In this document: positions 26,037 to 34,541 of the stretch, piece after piece
How positions within the stretch are numbered: the stretch's first letter is position 1
Layout: every line of letters starts with the position of its first letter
Origin: Magnetococcales bacterium
GTDB lineage: Bacteria > Pseudomonadota > Magnetococcia > Magnetococcales > JADFYX01
NCBI GenBank assembly: GCA_015232405.1
Contig: JADFZS010000030.1
Location: forward strand, 1-46,043
Length of the DNA: 46,043 bases
Direction: 5' to 3'
Made by a program: the position numbers and the translations under genes
The notes under the pieces: model-generated
Told to the model about the DNA's origin: nothing
Databases searched by the model: none
What the model saw: the letters and a program-made list of their open reading frames with translations, nothing else

Positions 26037-28607
26037 ATGATGAAATTGTTGGAACAAAATCTGAGGTTTATCATTATATTTCTGGTTCTGCTGTTTATCG
26101 CAGTAGACAGTACCAAGGGTATGCAACGTCTGGAGAATATGGCCTATGATCTTGCCGTTTACCTAAAGGGTGGTGATACCGATGAAAATATCATGGTTGT
26201 GGCTATCGATAATAAAAGTCTGAACCATGTTGGTTCCTGGCCATGGTCACGGAAACGTTTTGCAGAGGTTGTTGACATTATCTCCCAAGGAGTACCAAAA
26301 CAGATAGTAAACACAATCACTTTTTCAGAGACCGATAGCGCCCCAAATACCATCAATGTTGCAGAGACACTGCGTTATTTGAAAAGCATCAACATTGAAG
26401 AGCAGCTCGCAATAGCCCTGCAGCCACAACCAGTTTTAGAGAGCGATGTTTCAAATCATTTTACCAAACTTAGACATATCATCATGTCTGGGTTGGAGTC
26501 TTTGAGCAGTGATCAGCAGTTATCATCTGCCTATGAAAGGGCAGGTAATGTTTTACAGGCGATGGAGTATACTGAAGTTGATCTATCCAAAACCAGCCTC
26601 AACACCCCCCTACCTGAATACATAAAAAATAATGCCGGGACTTGGGGTCTGAACCTGCCAGCCTATACCCATAAGGGTAGTAAAAGCTCTGTTATACAAC
26701 TACCCATTCCAGGTATCGGAAAGTCTACAGAGGCTGTTGGGGTGTTTATGCAGGAGCATGACTTTGATGGTGTTGTAAGAAAAAGCAGCTTGGTTGTTGA
26801 ACATGCTGGAAATCAAATTCCGTCTCTTGCTCTGGCTGTTGTTGCCAAAAGTCAAAACATTCCTATCTCACGGGTATCTTATAATAAAGGCGAACTTAAT
26901 ATAGGCCCTCTAACCATTGGTGTTAGGCCCGATTTGCAGTTTTATCATAAATTTTATGCCACCAATTCTGGGGAGGTCGGTTTTGAGAAGGTCTCATTTG
27001 CCGATCTTCTCAATGGTCATATACCTCCTGAGGTATTTTATAACAAAATTGTTCTAATCGGCGGTACTTCCCAGAGTGTTTCCCCCGGTATCAATACCTC
27101 TGTTTCCAACCTGACACCTCCGGTTGAACTTCTTGCCCACCAGATTACAACTTTGCTCAATCAATCAAGTCTACGGGTGGTTGGTTTTAGTAGTTACATA
27201 AAAATAGCACTATATATTGTCATCGGTGGGTTTTTGATGTTGGTACTGCCAACAATGCCAAGAATCATGGCAATGCTTACAGTTTTTGTGATTCCGGAGT
27301 TGATGATAACCGTTTATTATAAGCTGCTTGGTAACGGTTATTGGTTGCCCATCATGGGACCATTTTTGCTGTTTGTTGTGGGTGCAGGGATCACCATAAT
27401 AAGGGGTGAGATGACCGGTTTGGCCCAGTTATCAAGAAGCAAACAGGACCAAGAAGAGTCCCAGCGTATGCTAGGCTTGGCTTTCCAAGGTCAGGGTCAG
27501 CTGGATTTGGCTTTTTCAAAATTTGTAAGTTGTCATCTCGACTCCATGATGATGGAGATACTGTACGATCTAGCCAGTGATTATGAACGTACCCGACGAT
27601 ATGAGCAGGCTATTGAGGTTTTGCAATATATCTCAGTCACCAAACCGGATTATCGAGATATCCAAGAACGGATGGAGCATAATCAAATTATACTATCTCA
27701 GGGTGTAGAACAAGATGAGAGCTCATCTGGACAGCCTCCACTTATCTTTATCGATAAATATTCATTGGGTGAAGAGCTTGGTAGGGGGCCAATCGGTACG
27801 GTTTTTCTCGGTCGTGATTCACGGGCAAACCGTCTGGTTGCCATTAAATTGATACCAATGGTTGAGATCTTTGAGGCCTCTATGATAGAAGAGGCACACA
27901 CCCACTTTCTTGAAATTATAAAGATTTATGAAGAGCTTGATCATCCAAATATTGTAAAAGTTTTCAACGGTGGCGATAGCTATGGACGAGCATTTTTGGT
28001 TATGGAGTATATAGCTGGGCGAAATTTGTCATATTTTGTCCATAAAAAGCGTCTACTATCCATGCCTCGGGTTATCCAGATAGTTGTTAAAATCGCCATG
28101 GTATTGGATTTTGCCCAGCAAAAAGGAACTGTTCATGGCAATTTAAAACCATCCAATGTGCTGTTTGATCCTAATAGCAGAGAGATCAAGGTGGTTGATT
28201 TTGCTCTCTCCAGCCTCATAGATATGGGAGGAACCCGTCTGATTTCTATGCGTCCCCAGGCCCAGGCCCAAGCGGTATCCTACTATCTATCCCCTGAGTG
28301 TGCAGGTGGGCAAACTCCTGATGCTCGTTCGGATATTTTCTCTTTGGGAGTGCTGTTCTATCGCCTGTTGACGGGTGAGGTTCCATTTGTTGCTAATGAG
28401 CAGTTACACTATGATCTTGACTTCGATCTTATCTATGATCGTCCAAAACCAGCCTCTTCTCATAACAGTGCAGTACCATCCTGTATTGAGGAGGTTTTGG
28501 ACAAAGCACTTGATATAGATCCACAAAAACGGTACCAAAGGGGTGCTCATTTAGCGCGAGCGTTATTAAATTGTGTAAAAAGCCAAATCGCAGTTAACAA
28601 AAACTAG
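26037..28607 (+). CDS. CHASE2-domain membrane protein with C-terminal Ser/Thr kinase-like domain (probable pseudokinase)
   Basis: 856 residues. An N-terminal membrane helix (~6-24) precedes an extracytoplasmic CHASE2 sensor (~30-375; MVVAIDNKSLNHVGSWPWSR, KIVLIGGTSQSVSPG). A cluster of membrane helices follows (~380-455), then a short TPR-like stretch (~470-555), then a protein kinase fold (~574-850). The glycine loop GRGPIGTVFLG and the ATP-anchoring Lys603 (VAIKLI) are present, and the DFG position reads DFA with Asp721. The catalytic loop reads VHGNLKPSN: the HRD Asp is Asn702. Known: HRD-Asp loss usually abolishes phosphotransfer. Inference: a ligand-sensing scaffold rather than an active kinase. 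The ATG at 26037 is taken over the adjacent TTG. It is divergent from the molybdenum operon. Confidence 0.85.
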   Translation: MMKLLEQNLRFIIIFLVLLFIAVDSTKGMQRLENMAYDLAVYLKGGDTDENIMVVAIDNKSLNHVGSWPWSRKRFAEVVDIISQGVPKQIVNTITFSETDSAPNTINVAETLRYLKSINIEEQLAIALQPQPVLESDVSNHFTKLRHIIMSGLESLSSDQQLSSAYERAGNVLQAMEYTEVDLSKTSLNTPLPEYIKNNAGTWGLNLPAYTHKGSKSSVIQLPIPGIGKSTEAVGVFMQEHDFDGVVRKSSLVVEHAGNQIPSLALAVVAKSQNIPISRVSYNKGELNIGPLTIGVRPDLQFYHKFYATNSGEVGFEKVSFADLLNGHIPPEVFYNKIVLIGGTSQSVSPGINTSVSNLTPPVELLAHQITTLLNQSSLRVVGFSSYIKIALYIVIGGFLMLVLPTMPRIMAMLTVFVIPELMITVYYKLLGNGYWLPIMGPFLLFVVGAGITIIRGEMTGLAQLSRSKQDQEESQRMLGLAFQGQGQLDLAFSKFVSCHLDSMMMEILYDLASDYERTRRYEQAIEVLQYISVTKPDYRDIQERMEHNQIILSQGVEQDESSSGQPPLIFIDKYSLGEELGRGPIGTVFLGRDSRANRLVAIKLIPMVEIFEASMIEEAHTHFLEIIKIYEELDHPNIVKVFNGGDSYGRAFLVMEYIAGRNLSYFVHKKRLLSMPRVIQIVVKIAMVLDFAQQKGTVHGNLKPSNVLFDPNSREIKVVDFALSSLIDMGGTRLISMRPQAQAQAVSYYLSPECAGGQTPDARSDIFSLGVLFYRLLTGEVPFVANEQLHYDLDFDLIYDRPKPASSHNSAVPSCIEEVLDKALDIDPQKRYQRGAHLARALLNCVKSQIAVNKN

Positions 28608-28801
28608 AGAGCTTTTTTCCTTGAGTAAACTGGCAACTATAATGGCTATATAGGAATTTACTGAATTTTTTTTTGCACTCTTTTTTTTTGTTGTTTTAAA
28701 AATGTGAATTTAGGTGTATAGTGGCCTTGTCCAAATTTTGAGAGTGGCTGTTCGGTGTCCAGGTTTTAATTTACTAAATTTGTTTGTAGGAGGATAAATA
28801 G

Positions 28802-29257
28802 ATGAAGCATTTTTGCAACCAACGTACACTGGTGGCCAGCGCTGCGTTTTTAGCATTGAGCTTTGTTGGGGCGGGTCAGGCTCAAGCAAGTTGGGTTGGT
28901 CAAGCCCATTCACATGATAATATTGATGGTACACCTGTCATTATCTATCAAACACCAGTATTCCATTATGATGCTCCGGTTTCAACAGCACCATATTATG
29001 GCTATGTATCACCATATTATCCGGCACCATTTTATTACGCCCCGCTAAAATCTGGTGGTGACGGTCATTCAGCTAAGGCAGATAGTAAGCCAGAAGCAAA
29101 AAAGGAGTCTAAGGCCAAGCCCCATGCCGCTCCAGGCTTTATCGCTCCATCATATGTATATTACGGTCCATATTATACAGCCAATGGTCAAACTATAATC
29201 GCTGCTCCTCCTGGGGTGATGAACTACGCTGCACCAGTACCTGTACTGCTCTGGTAG
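28802..29257 (+). CDS. Secreted Tyr/Pro/Ala-rich low-complexity protein
   Basis: 151 residues with a signal peptide (~1-29, cleavage near AQA-SW). The mature part is rich in Tyr, Pro and Ala with recurring PYY/APxYY-like elements (APYYGYVSPYYPAPFYYAP; SYVYYGPYYTANG). These are split by a Lys/Ser/Ala-rich segment (~88-108). There are no cysteines after the signal peptide. I do not recognise a family; a cell-surface or periplasmic structural protein is possible. TAGGAGGAT lies just upstream of the ATG, a strong ribosome-binding site, and a strong terminator follows, suggesting a well-expressed single gene. Confidence 0.75.
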   Translation: MKHFCNQRTLVASAAFLALSFVGAGQAQASWVGQAHSHDNIDGTPVIIYQTPVFHYDAPVSTAPYYGYVSPYYPAPFYYAPLKSGGDGHSAKADSKPEAKKESKAKPHAAPGFIAPSYVYYGPYYTANGQTIIAAPPGVMNYAAPVPVLLW

Positions 29258-29298
29258 TTTGGTTGTTGTAGTTTTTCCTTATTGCCTGCCTCACAAAT

Positions 29299-29333
29299 AA
29301 ACAAAGCCCCCTGTTAAAACGGGGGCTTTGTTT
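29299..29333. terminator. Bidirectional rho-independent terminator
   Basis: A 13-bp perfect stem, AAACAAAGCCCCC (29299-29311) with GGGGGCTTTGTTT (29321-29333), closes a 9-base loop. It lies between the convergent secreted-protein gene and arsJ and can serve both strands. Confidence 0.88.
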
Positions 29334-29372
29334 GTGCTGTTCAAAAGTAACTATCTTTTATCAACTGCTACT

Positions 29373-30614
29373 TTATTGTGCGCGGATTTTCTGCCATTTT
29401 TCATGGTTGGGAAGCCCCAATGATATCAATGATGCCGCAGCTATAAAGCTAACCGATGTCCATAAGCATCCGTTTAAACCGTAGAGTTGATATATCAAGC
29501 CAGACATAACAGTTCCCACCAGACGACCAGCAGCGTTTGCCATATAATAGAACCCTACATTCAAAGCAACTGTGTCCCGGTCTGAATATAGGAGAATCAG
29601 ATAGGAGTGGACCGAAGAGTTGATGGCAAAAATAGCTCCATACAGTGCGAGACCTACCACAATGGCAATAGCAGGATTAAACCCCTGTATTAACGCCACT
29701 GCTATACCAGCAGGAAACAGCAACAATATTGATGACCATAGACGTGCTGTCTGACCATCTGGGCCGATATCGGTTTTTTTGTTTCCCAACATATTGGGGG
29801 CAGTCGCCTGTACTATGCCGTAACCCACCACCCACAAAGCTAAAAAAGTACCGATTTCGGTGTGGGCCCACCCTAAATGTTCAGCAAAAAAAACAGGTAG
29901 AGCAACGGTAAACCAGACATCGCGGGAGCCAAAAAGAAAAAAACGGGCTGCCGATAGCCGATTGATTTGGGGTGTTTTAGAAAACAGGTTGGTAAATTTT
30001 ACTTTGCTTTTGGCTTTACCCAGATCTTTGGGAAGCAAGATACCTGTGAGAAGCATAGCGGCAAAAAGTCCAACCGCCAAGGTGATGAGGGCGAGTTGAA
30101 AACCCCATATAGCCAGTAAAAATCCCCCAAGAAAAAATCCGGCCCCTTTGAGGGAGTTTTTTGAGCCAGTTAAGATAGCCACCATTTTAAATAGTTTGGA
30201 GTCGGAATCTCCACTATCTGGAACCATGAGCTTAACACTGGATTTGGCACTCATTTTATTGAGATCTTTGGCAATACCAGATAAAGCCATAAAAAACATG
30301 ACATATGATATTGATAACCAGGAAGGATCAACAGCCAGCATGGTAAGGGCAAGAATCTGCAGTACCATCCCCATTATCATAGTGGTGTTCAAGCCCAAAC
30401 GAGAGCCTATATAGCCCCCGACTGCATTGGTAATGATGCCAAATACCTCATAAAACAGAAAGAGAAAGGCAATCTCCAGAGGGGTATATCCCAGATTATG
30501 AAAATGGAGAACCACCAACATGTGGATGGCTCCATCTGTTATGGTAAAGGCCCAATAGGCCAGGGTAACTAATAGATAGTTACGCATTCCTGCGGTTTCT
30601 GAAGTAGCGGTCAT
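29373..30614 (-). CDS. arsJ: ArsJ organoarsenical efflux MFS transporter
   Basis: 413 residues with about 11-12 membrane helices. The N-terminal part (NYLLVTLAYWAFTITDGAIHMLVVLHF) and SYVMFFMALSGIAKDLNKMSAKSSVK are typical of ArsJ. Known: ArsJ exports 1-arseno-3-phosphoglycerate, made by GAPDH from arsenate and glyceraldehyde 3-phosphate; the exported product breaks down to arsenate. The gene follows the GAPDH gene by 24 bases in an arsR-GAPDH-arsJ operon, which is the usual context and makes the call firm. Confidence 0.93.
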   Translation of the reverse strand: MTATSETAGMRNYLLVTLAYWAFTITDGAIHMLVVLHFHNLGYTPLEIAFLFLFYEVFGIITNAVGGYIGSRLGLNTTMIMGMVLQILALTMLAVDPSWLSISYVMFFMALSGIAKDLNKMSAKSSVKLMVPDSGDSDSKLFKMVAILTGSKNSLKGAGFFLGGFLLAIWGFQLALITLAVGLFAAMLLTGILLPKDLGKAKSKVKFTNLFSKTPQINRLSAARFFLFGSRDVWFTVALPVFFAEHLGWAHTEIGTFLALWVVGYGIVQATAPNMLGNKKTDIGPDGQTARLWSSILLLFPAGIAVALIQGFNPAIAIVVGLALYGAIFAINSSVHSYLILLYSDRDTVALNVGFYYMANAAGRLVGTVMSGLIYQLYGLNGCLWTSVSFIAAASLISLGLPNHEKWQKIRAQ

Positions 30615-30638
30615 GGTAGTACTCTCTTTTTTATTTAG

Positions 30639-31649
30639 TTATGCCATGCTCTTTGCAACTTTACCAACCAGTTCCATCATTCGACAGGAGTAGCCCCACT
30701 CATTGTCATACCAAGCGAGAATTTTTACCTGGGTTTCGTTAATTACCATTGTGGATTGTGCATCAACAATTGATGAACGTGGATCATCTTTATAGTCTAT
30801 GGATACCAAAGGTAGCTCTTCATAGCCTAGGATACCTTTCATGTGACCATCAGCAGCGGTTTTCATAAAAGAGTTTATCTCTTCAGCCGTGGTTGCTCTT
30901 GGAACCTCAAACACCATGTCGGTGAGAGATGCGTTTAGAAGTGGAACACGAACCGCAAGGCCGTTCATTTTGCCTGCCAACTCTGGAAAAATTTGAATTA
31001 TAGCTTTAGCCGAGCCAGATGTAGTGGGGATGAGAGACATTGAGCAAGCTCTAGCCCGACGAAGATCTTTATGACCCAGATCAATGATGGTTTGGGTGTT
31101 GGTGATATCATGGATGGTGGTCATTGAAGCGTGGTTGATACCAATATTTTCAAGCATCACCTTAACCACAGGGGCCAGGCAGTTGGTGGTACAAGATGCC
31201 GGGGTGATTATGTTGTGTTTTTCAGGATCATAGAGATGATCGTTAACACCCATTACCAGATTAAGCCCACCATCTTTTACCGGAGCAGACACCACCACTT
31301 TTTTTATGCCCTGATCAAAATAGGGTTGTAGAGCAGCTTGGGTTTTAAATTTTCCGCTACAATCCAACACCAGATCTATCCCCTTGCCAGCCCAATCTAT
31401 GTCACCCGGTTTAGATTCGGAAGAGTAGGAGATATTGCTACCATTTATGGTGATGGTATCACCACTGCCTGATATATCATGGTCAAAAATACCGTGTACT
31501 GAATCGTATTTTAATAGATGAGCAGAACAGTTGGCATCTGCTTTTATCTCGTTTATATGGACAATCTCAAAATCTGGTGAGTCAAAAGCAGCTCTAAATC
31601 CCAAACGTCCCATACGTCCAAAGCCGTTTATACCTATGCGAATAGACAT
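30639..31649 (-). CDS. Glyceraldehyde-3-phosphate dehydrogenase of the ArsJ pathway
   Basis: 336 residues, full length. The N-terminal NAD-binding motif is [11 protein letters not shown] (6-16). The catalytic Cys153 is in [13 protein letters not shown], and the catalytic His region follows. C-terminal [12 protein letters not shown] is present. Its place between arsR and arsJ shows a dedicated role: using arsenate in place of phosphate to form 1-arseno-3-phosphoglycerate. A strong ribosome-binding site (AAGGAGAGAAAATG) precedes the start. A separate glycolytic GAPDH is expected elsewhere in the genome. Confidence 0.94.
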   Translation of the reverse strand: MSIRIGINGFGRMGRLGFRAAFDSPDFEIVHINEIKADANCSAHLLKYDSVHGIFDHDISGSGDTITINGSNISYSSESKPGDIDWAGKGIDLVLDCSGKFKTQAALQPYFDQGIKKVVVSAPVKDGGLNLVMGVNDHLYDPEKHNIITPASCTTNCLAPVVKVMLENIGINHASMTTIHDITNTQTIIDLGHKDLRRARACSMSLIPTTSGSAKAIIQIFPELAGKMNGLAVRVPLLNASLTDMVFEVPRATTAEEINSFMKTAADGHMKGILGYEELPLVSIDYKDDPRSSIVDAQSTMVINETQVKILAWYDNEWGYSCRMMELVGKVAKSMA

Positions 31650-31680
31650 TTTCTCTCCTTGTTATATTATTAGTAGAAGG

Positions 31681-32040
31681 TTAGCAACTGCGTTTGGATA
31701 AATCTAAATTATCAAGTTTTGCTAGCTCAGCCATGTCAGCTGAAATTTGTTGACTAGATTTTCCATGTTCAATCAAGCTTTCCAATATTGTCTGATCCAT
31801 CTTATCTTCCTGTTTGGCTATACTATAGTGCATCCAAAGTTTCTGCCTGTGGGCTTCCAGCCAGCCGGAGTTTCTGAGATAAGCAAGATGACGAGAGACC
31901 ATGCTTTGGGAGACCCCGGTTATGCTGATTAAATCGCAAACACAAATATTGGGGGAGGCAGCCACCAAACACAGAAGGCGAATTCTTAAAGGCTCTGATA
32001 GGGCTTTATGTTTTGCCGCCCATTTTTCTAAAGTATCCAT
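31681..32040 (-). CDS. arsR: ArsR-family arsenite-responsive repressor
   Basis: 119 residues of the ArsR/SmtB winged-helix fold. The metalloid-sensing C33-V-C35 pair in NICVCDL occupies the same helix as in E. coli ArsR. The recognition helix is GVSQSMVSRHLAYLR. A further cysteine is the last residue (C119) and might act as the third As(III) ligand. It releases DNA on binding As(III). It is the first gene of the arsR-GAPDH-arsJ operon. No Shine-Dalgarno sequence precedes the ATG, in line with the very short leader. Confidence 0.93.
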   Translation of the reverse strand: MDTLEKWAAKHKALSEPLRIRLLCLVAASPNICVCDLISITGVSQSMVSRHLAYLRNSGWLEAHRQKLWMHYSIAKQEDKMDQTILESLIEHGKSSQQISADMAELAKLDNLDLSKRSC

Positions 32041-32048
32041 GGTGAGAA

Positions 32049-32077
32049 ACTATATTCGCCTAAGCAGATATAGTCAA
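32049..32077 (-). promoter_or_regulatory. arsR promoter with embedded palindromic operator
   Basis: On the minus strand, TTGACT (complement of 32072-32077) and TATAGT (complement of 32049-32054) are separated by exactly 17 bases, a near-perfect sigma-70 promoter. A perfect inverted repeat ACTATAT-N12-ATATAGT (32049-32074) overlaps both boxes, so bound ArsR would block RNA polymerase. Only 8 bases separate the -10 box from the arsR ATG, so transcription should begin at or next to the start codon. Confidence 0.8.
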
Positions 32078-32102
32078 TGGTTATTTTTTCTTTTGTATGT
32101 TT

Positions 32103-32828
32103 CTACCTACCAATAATATGGCTAAACCAACCATCCGTTGGTAAAAACTGTATGGCGATCATTTTTACGGTGAGGGGGTCGGTTAGATGGCTGAAAATGC
32201 CATCAGTAGCAGGGGTGAGGGTGTAAAAGAGCACTGTTGCCAGATAGAGGATTCCGGTAGCGGTAAGGTCTGCTGAATATAACTTGGCAGCACTGCCGAA
32301 AGATTTGCGAACACCTCCCAGGCTAAATATGTTCAGGCTGGCTAGCTCATCTAGCAAGAGATGAATTATAAATCCCATAAATAGAAATGACCCTGCCAGC
32401 CAAACTATTTGGTTGCTTAACTCAAACAGCCTACTTAAAATTGTGGTAGTAAAAAATAGAGAGAGAAAAGCTGCTGGAATGGAGTGAAAAATACCCCGGT
32501 GGACAGTGAGTTTGGTAAAAAGATTAAAGACAAATAATTTAAAAAACAGAAATACCGAAAACCACAACAGCAGGGATTCAACAGTTGAGAGCTGTTCTAC
32601 CTGACTAAACAGAATAAAAAACGAAATAATTAGTGAAAAAGAGGTAAAGCTGACATTTAATACAGTTGATGTGTCAGAGTCTATATCCGGTAATACCCCA
32701 CCCAATATGGCGGCGGCAAAACACAACAAAAGACTGTTTTGGGTGAGCACTCCCACGCTTAAAAGTGATGTGGCAACCGTACCGCCAGCAACGGCTGCGG
32801 TAAAAAAATGGGCTTTAAAACCTGCCAT
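32103..32828 (-). CDS. YdjM/DUF457-type membrane-bound metal-dependent hydrolase family protein
   Basis: 241 residues with about six membrane segments. The family's conserved polar residues are all visible: H7 in FKAHFF, GGVLPDIDSD near residue 43, HRGIFHS near 112, and HLLLDELASLNIFS near 158. These His and Asp residues are thought to bind metal. Known members include the LexA-controlled YdjM of E. coli; biochemical function is unproven. It starts 2 bases after the Memo-AMMECR1 stop, so the two are cotranscribed. Confidence 0.88.
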   Translation of the reverse strand: MAGFKAHFFTAAVAGGTVATSLLSVGVLTQNSLLLCFAAAILGGVLPDIDSDTSTVLNVSFTSFSLIISFFILFSQVEQLSTVESLLLWFSVFLFFKLFVFNLFTKLTVHRGIFHSIPAAFLSLFFTTTILSRLFELSNQIVWLAGSFLFMGFIIHLLLDELASLNIFSLGGVRKSFGSAAKLYSADLTATGILYLATVLFYTLTPATDGIFSHLTDPLTVKMIAIQFLPTDGWFSHIIGR

Positions 32829-32830
32829 TG

Positions 32831-34222
32831 TTACTCTTTTATTTTATCAACTGTGTAGAGTGAAATTTGTGGGTTGTTCTGCCAACAGTCGCCATTAAGC
32901 CCAGCTTTTAAACATAGCTGCTGTAAAAATGTCTCTTTGTTGGGCATCTGCTCCCAAACCTGGGGCAGAAAAGTAGAGCGACGACCATCTTTTTGTAAAA
33001 TCACCCCGTGGATACCGGGTTTTAAGCAGTTTAGTAGATCTGCCCCATCTTGGTAGAGTAGTGGTTCTGGGTCACTTAAAAGTGACACCTCAATTTTTAT
33101 CTCCTTTAACTCATCAAGGACAACAGTTGGAAAACGGCTATCTTTTGTCGCAGCATAATAGCTGTTAAGCAAAAGATCCTCCCCAATTGATCGTTGGGCA
33201 GATAGAGATCCTATACAGCCACGAAGTTGACCGTTTTTTGTCAGGGTAATAAAGGTAGCACCAACTTTTGCGAGGGGTGGAAATTTATTTATCAAATCAT
33301 CTGCCTGAAACCCATTGCCTCCTCCCAAGGTTTGCTCCAGGTGGCTACGTACCAAGCTTGGTAATTGGGGTTTTATTGCTGCTATATCCATACTGTTTTG
33401 TTGGTTTGGTGTCTGTTTTTGGTTCTGTGGATAGTAGAGATATGTGGCATAACCAACAACGCTATCTTTTGATCCAGCAGTATCCCCTGAGTTACAATAA
33501 TTTGCCAAAGATGGCTGCCATCCTTTACGTCGGGCTAGCTCCGCTAGAGCTGCCATTCCAACACGTCCGCAAGCATCACACCCCTCCACAACACGCGGTT
33601 TTTGTGACAGAACCGCATTGTGGCTGCTATTATCAAGCTCCACAGCCTTGTCATAAGGGTGAAAATGGGATAGATCAGAAGAGATAATTATCAAATCTCC
33701 CGGTTGCCAACAGTTGTCTATTATATCAGCAAGTTGACCGCCACTGATATCACCTACCATAATGGGAACAAGTTTAAAATGTTCAACGGTCTCCTGTAAA
33801 AAAGGGAGCTGTACCTCAAGGGCATGGTCCATTGCATGGGATTGTGGATCACGAATAACATCTGGAAGTGCTGCTAGTTTGCTAATGGTCTCTTGATCAA
33901 GGGTGACATCCCCAAGTGGGGTTCTATAGGCGGAATAGTTGCCAACAGAGATACCATCAAGATAGGCTCTGTGGCTTGGGGCTAAAACAAAGATCCTTCT
34001 TGGGTTGTCTGCTGATGCTTTTTTCAGGTTTTTATAACCATATGCAGCAACCTGTCCTGAATATATATAACCAGCATGGGGAGAGACAAATGCAGGGGGT
34101 TCACCCAAAGGAGCATCTATGGCCTGTCCTAAAAACTTCTGAACCATACTACGTAGTTGTTGGGGATCTTCGGGATAGAAGGTTCCGGCTACGGCAGGGG
34201 GGCGGACGGTTTGAGTTGCCAT
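32831..34222 (-). CDS. Memo-AMMECR1 fusion protein (AmmeMemoRadiSam system proteins B and A)
   Basis: 463 residues. Residues 1-~265 are a Memo-like domain (RPPAVAGTFYPEDPQQLRSM, SPHAGYIYSGQVAAYGYK, VLAPSHRAYLDG, ISSDLSHFHPYDKA, GVMAALAELAR-like). Residues ~280-463 are an AMMECR1 domain (VGATFITLTKNGQLRGCIGS, LLLNSYYAATKDSRFP, KPGIHGVILQKDGRRSTFLPQVW). Known: these two families co-occur with a radical SAM enzyme in the AmmeMemoRadiSam system, whose function is not established. The radical SAM partner is not in this window. AGGAAAA lies before the ATG. Confidence 0.93.
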   Translation of the reverse strand: MATQTVRPPAVAGTFYPEDPQQLRSMVQKFLGQAIDAPLGEPPAFVSPHAGYIYSGQVAAYGYKNLKKASADNPRRIFVLAPSHRAYLDGISVGNYSAYRTPLGDVTLDQETISKLAALPDVIRDPQSHAMDHALEVQLPFLQETVEHFKLVPIMVGDISGGQLADIIDNCWQPGDLIIISSDLSHFHPYDKAVELDNSSHNAVLSQKPRVVEGCDACGRVGMAALAELARRKGWQPSLANYCNSGDTAGSKDSVVGYATYLYYPQNQKQTPNQQNSMDIAAIKPQLPSLVRSHLEQTLGGGNGFQADDLINKFPPLAKVGATFITLTKNGQLRGCIGSLSAQRSIGEDLLLNSYYAATKDSRFPTVVLDELKEIKIEVSLLSDPEPLLYQDGADLLNCLKPGIHGVILQKDGRRSTFLPQVWEQMPNKETFLQQLCLKAGLNGDCWQNNPQISLYTVDKIKE

Positions 34223-34541
34223 GGTTATTTTTCCTGGTTATTGCTGCAATTAATATAATATCTAAAGTAAGTGCATAAATAATAATCTATTGGGTCACAA
34301 TGCTCACTGTTTTGTACTGCTTTGTAATTGTACCAATAAAGTCCACGTTAGACTATAAAGAGGATCATTTTGTTACAGTAGATGAGGCAAAAAAGTGGCA
34401 TGATGAAATAATTATTAATTTTTTAGCTGCCCCCAGCTTGCAAAGTAAATGATATCAGGCCATTCTACTCTGTTATAGGAGAATGAATATCTATAAATTT
34501 TTTTAATGTTCTATAATTTAATAAGTTTAACAGGTCTTTTC
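34223..34541. other. Divergent intergenic region
   Basis: This gap lies between the Memo-AMMECR1 gene (minus) and the YejA-like gene (plus). An ATG at 34483 opens a 7-codon reading frame (MNIYKFF) whose stop overlaps the next ATG (TAATG at 34504-34508). AGGAG stands too close to 34483 to be convincing, so translation of this leader is doubtful. No terminator or operator was recognised. Confidence 0.35.

Noticed and set aside
33268..33687. 139-residue plus-strand frame
   Set aside because: Antisense shadow of the Memo domain coding sequence; the minus-strand product is strongly conserved.
34483..34506. Seven-codon leader peptide before the YejA-like gene
   Set aside because: The AGGAG is only about one base from its ATG, too close for efficient initiation, and there is no attenuator structure.
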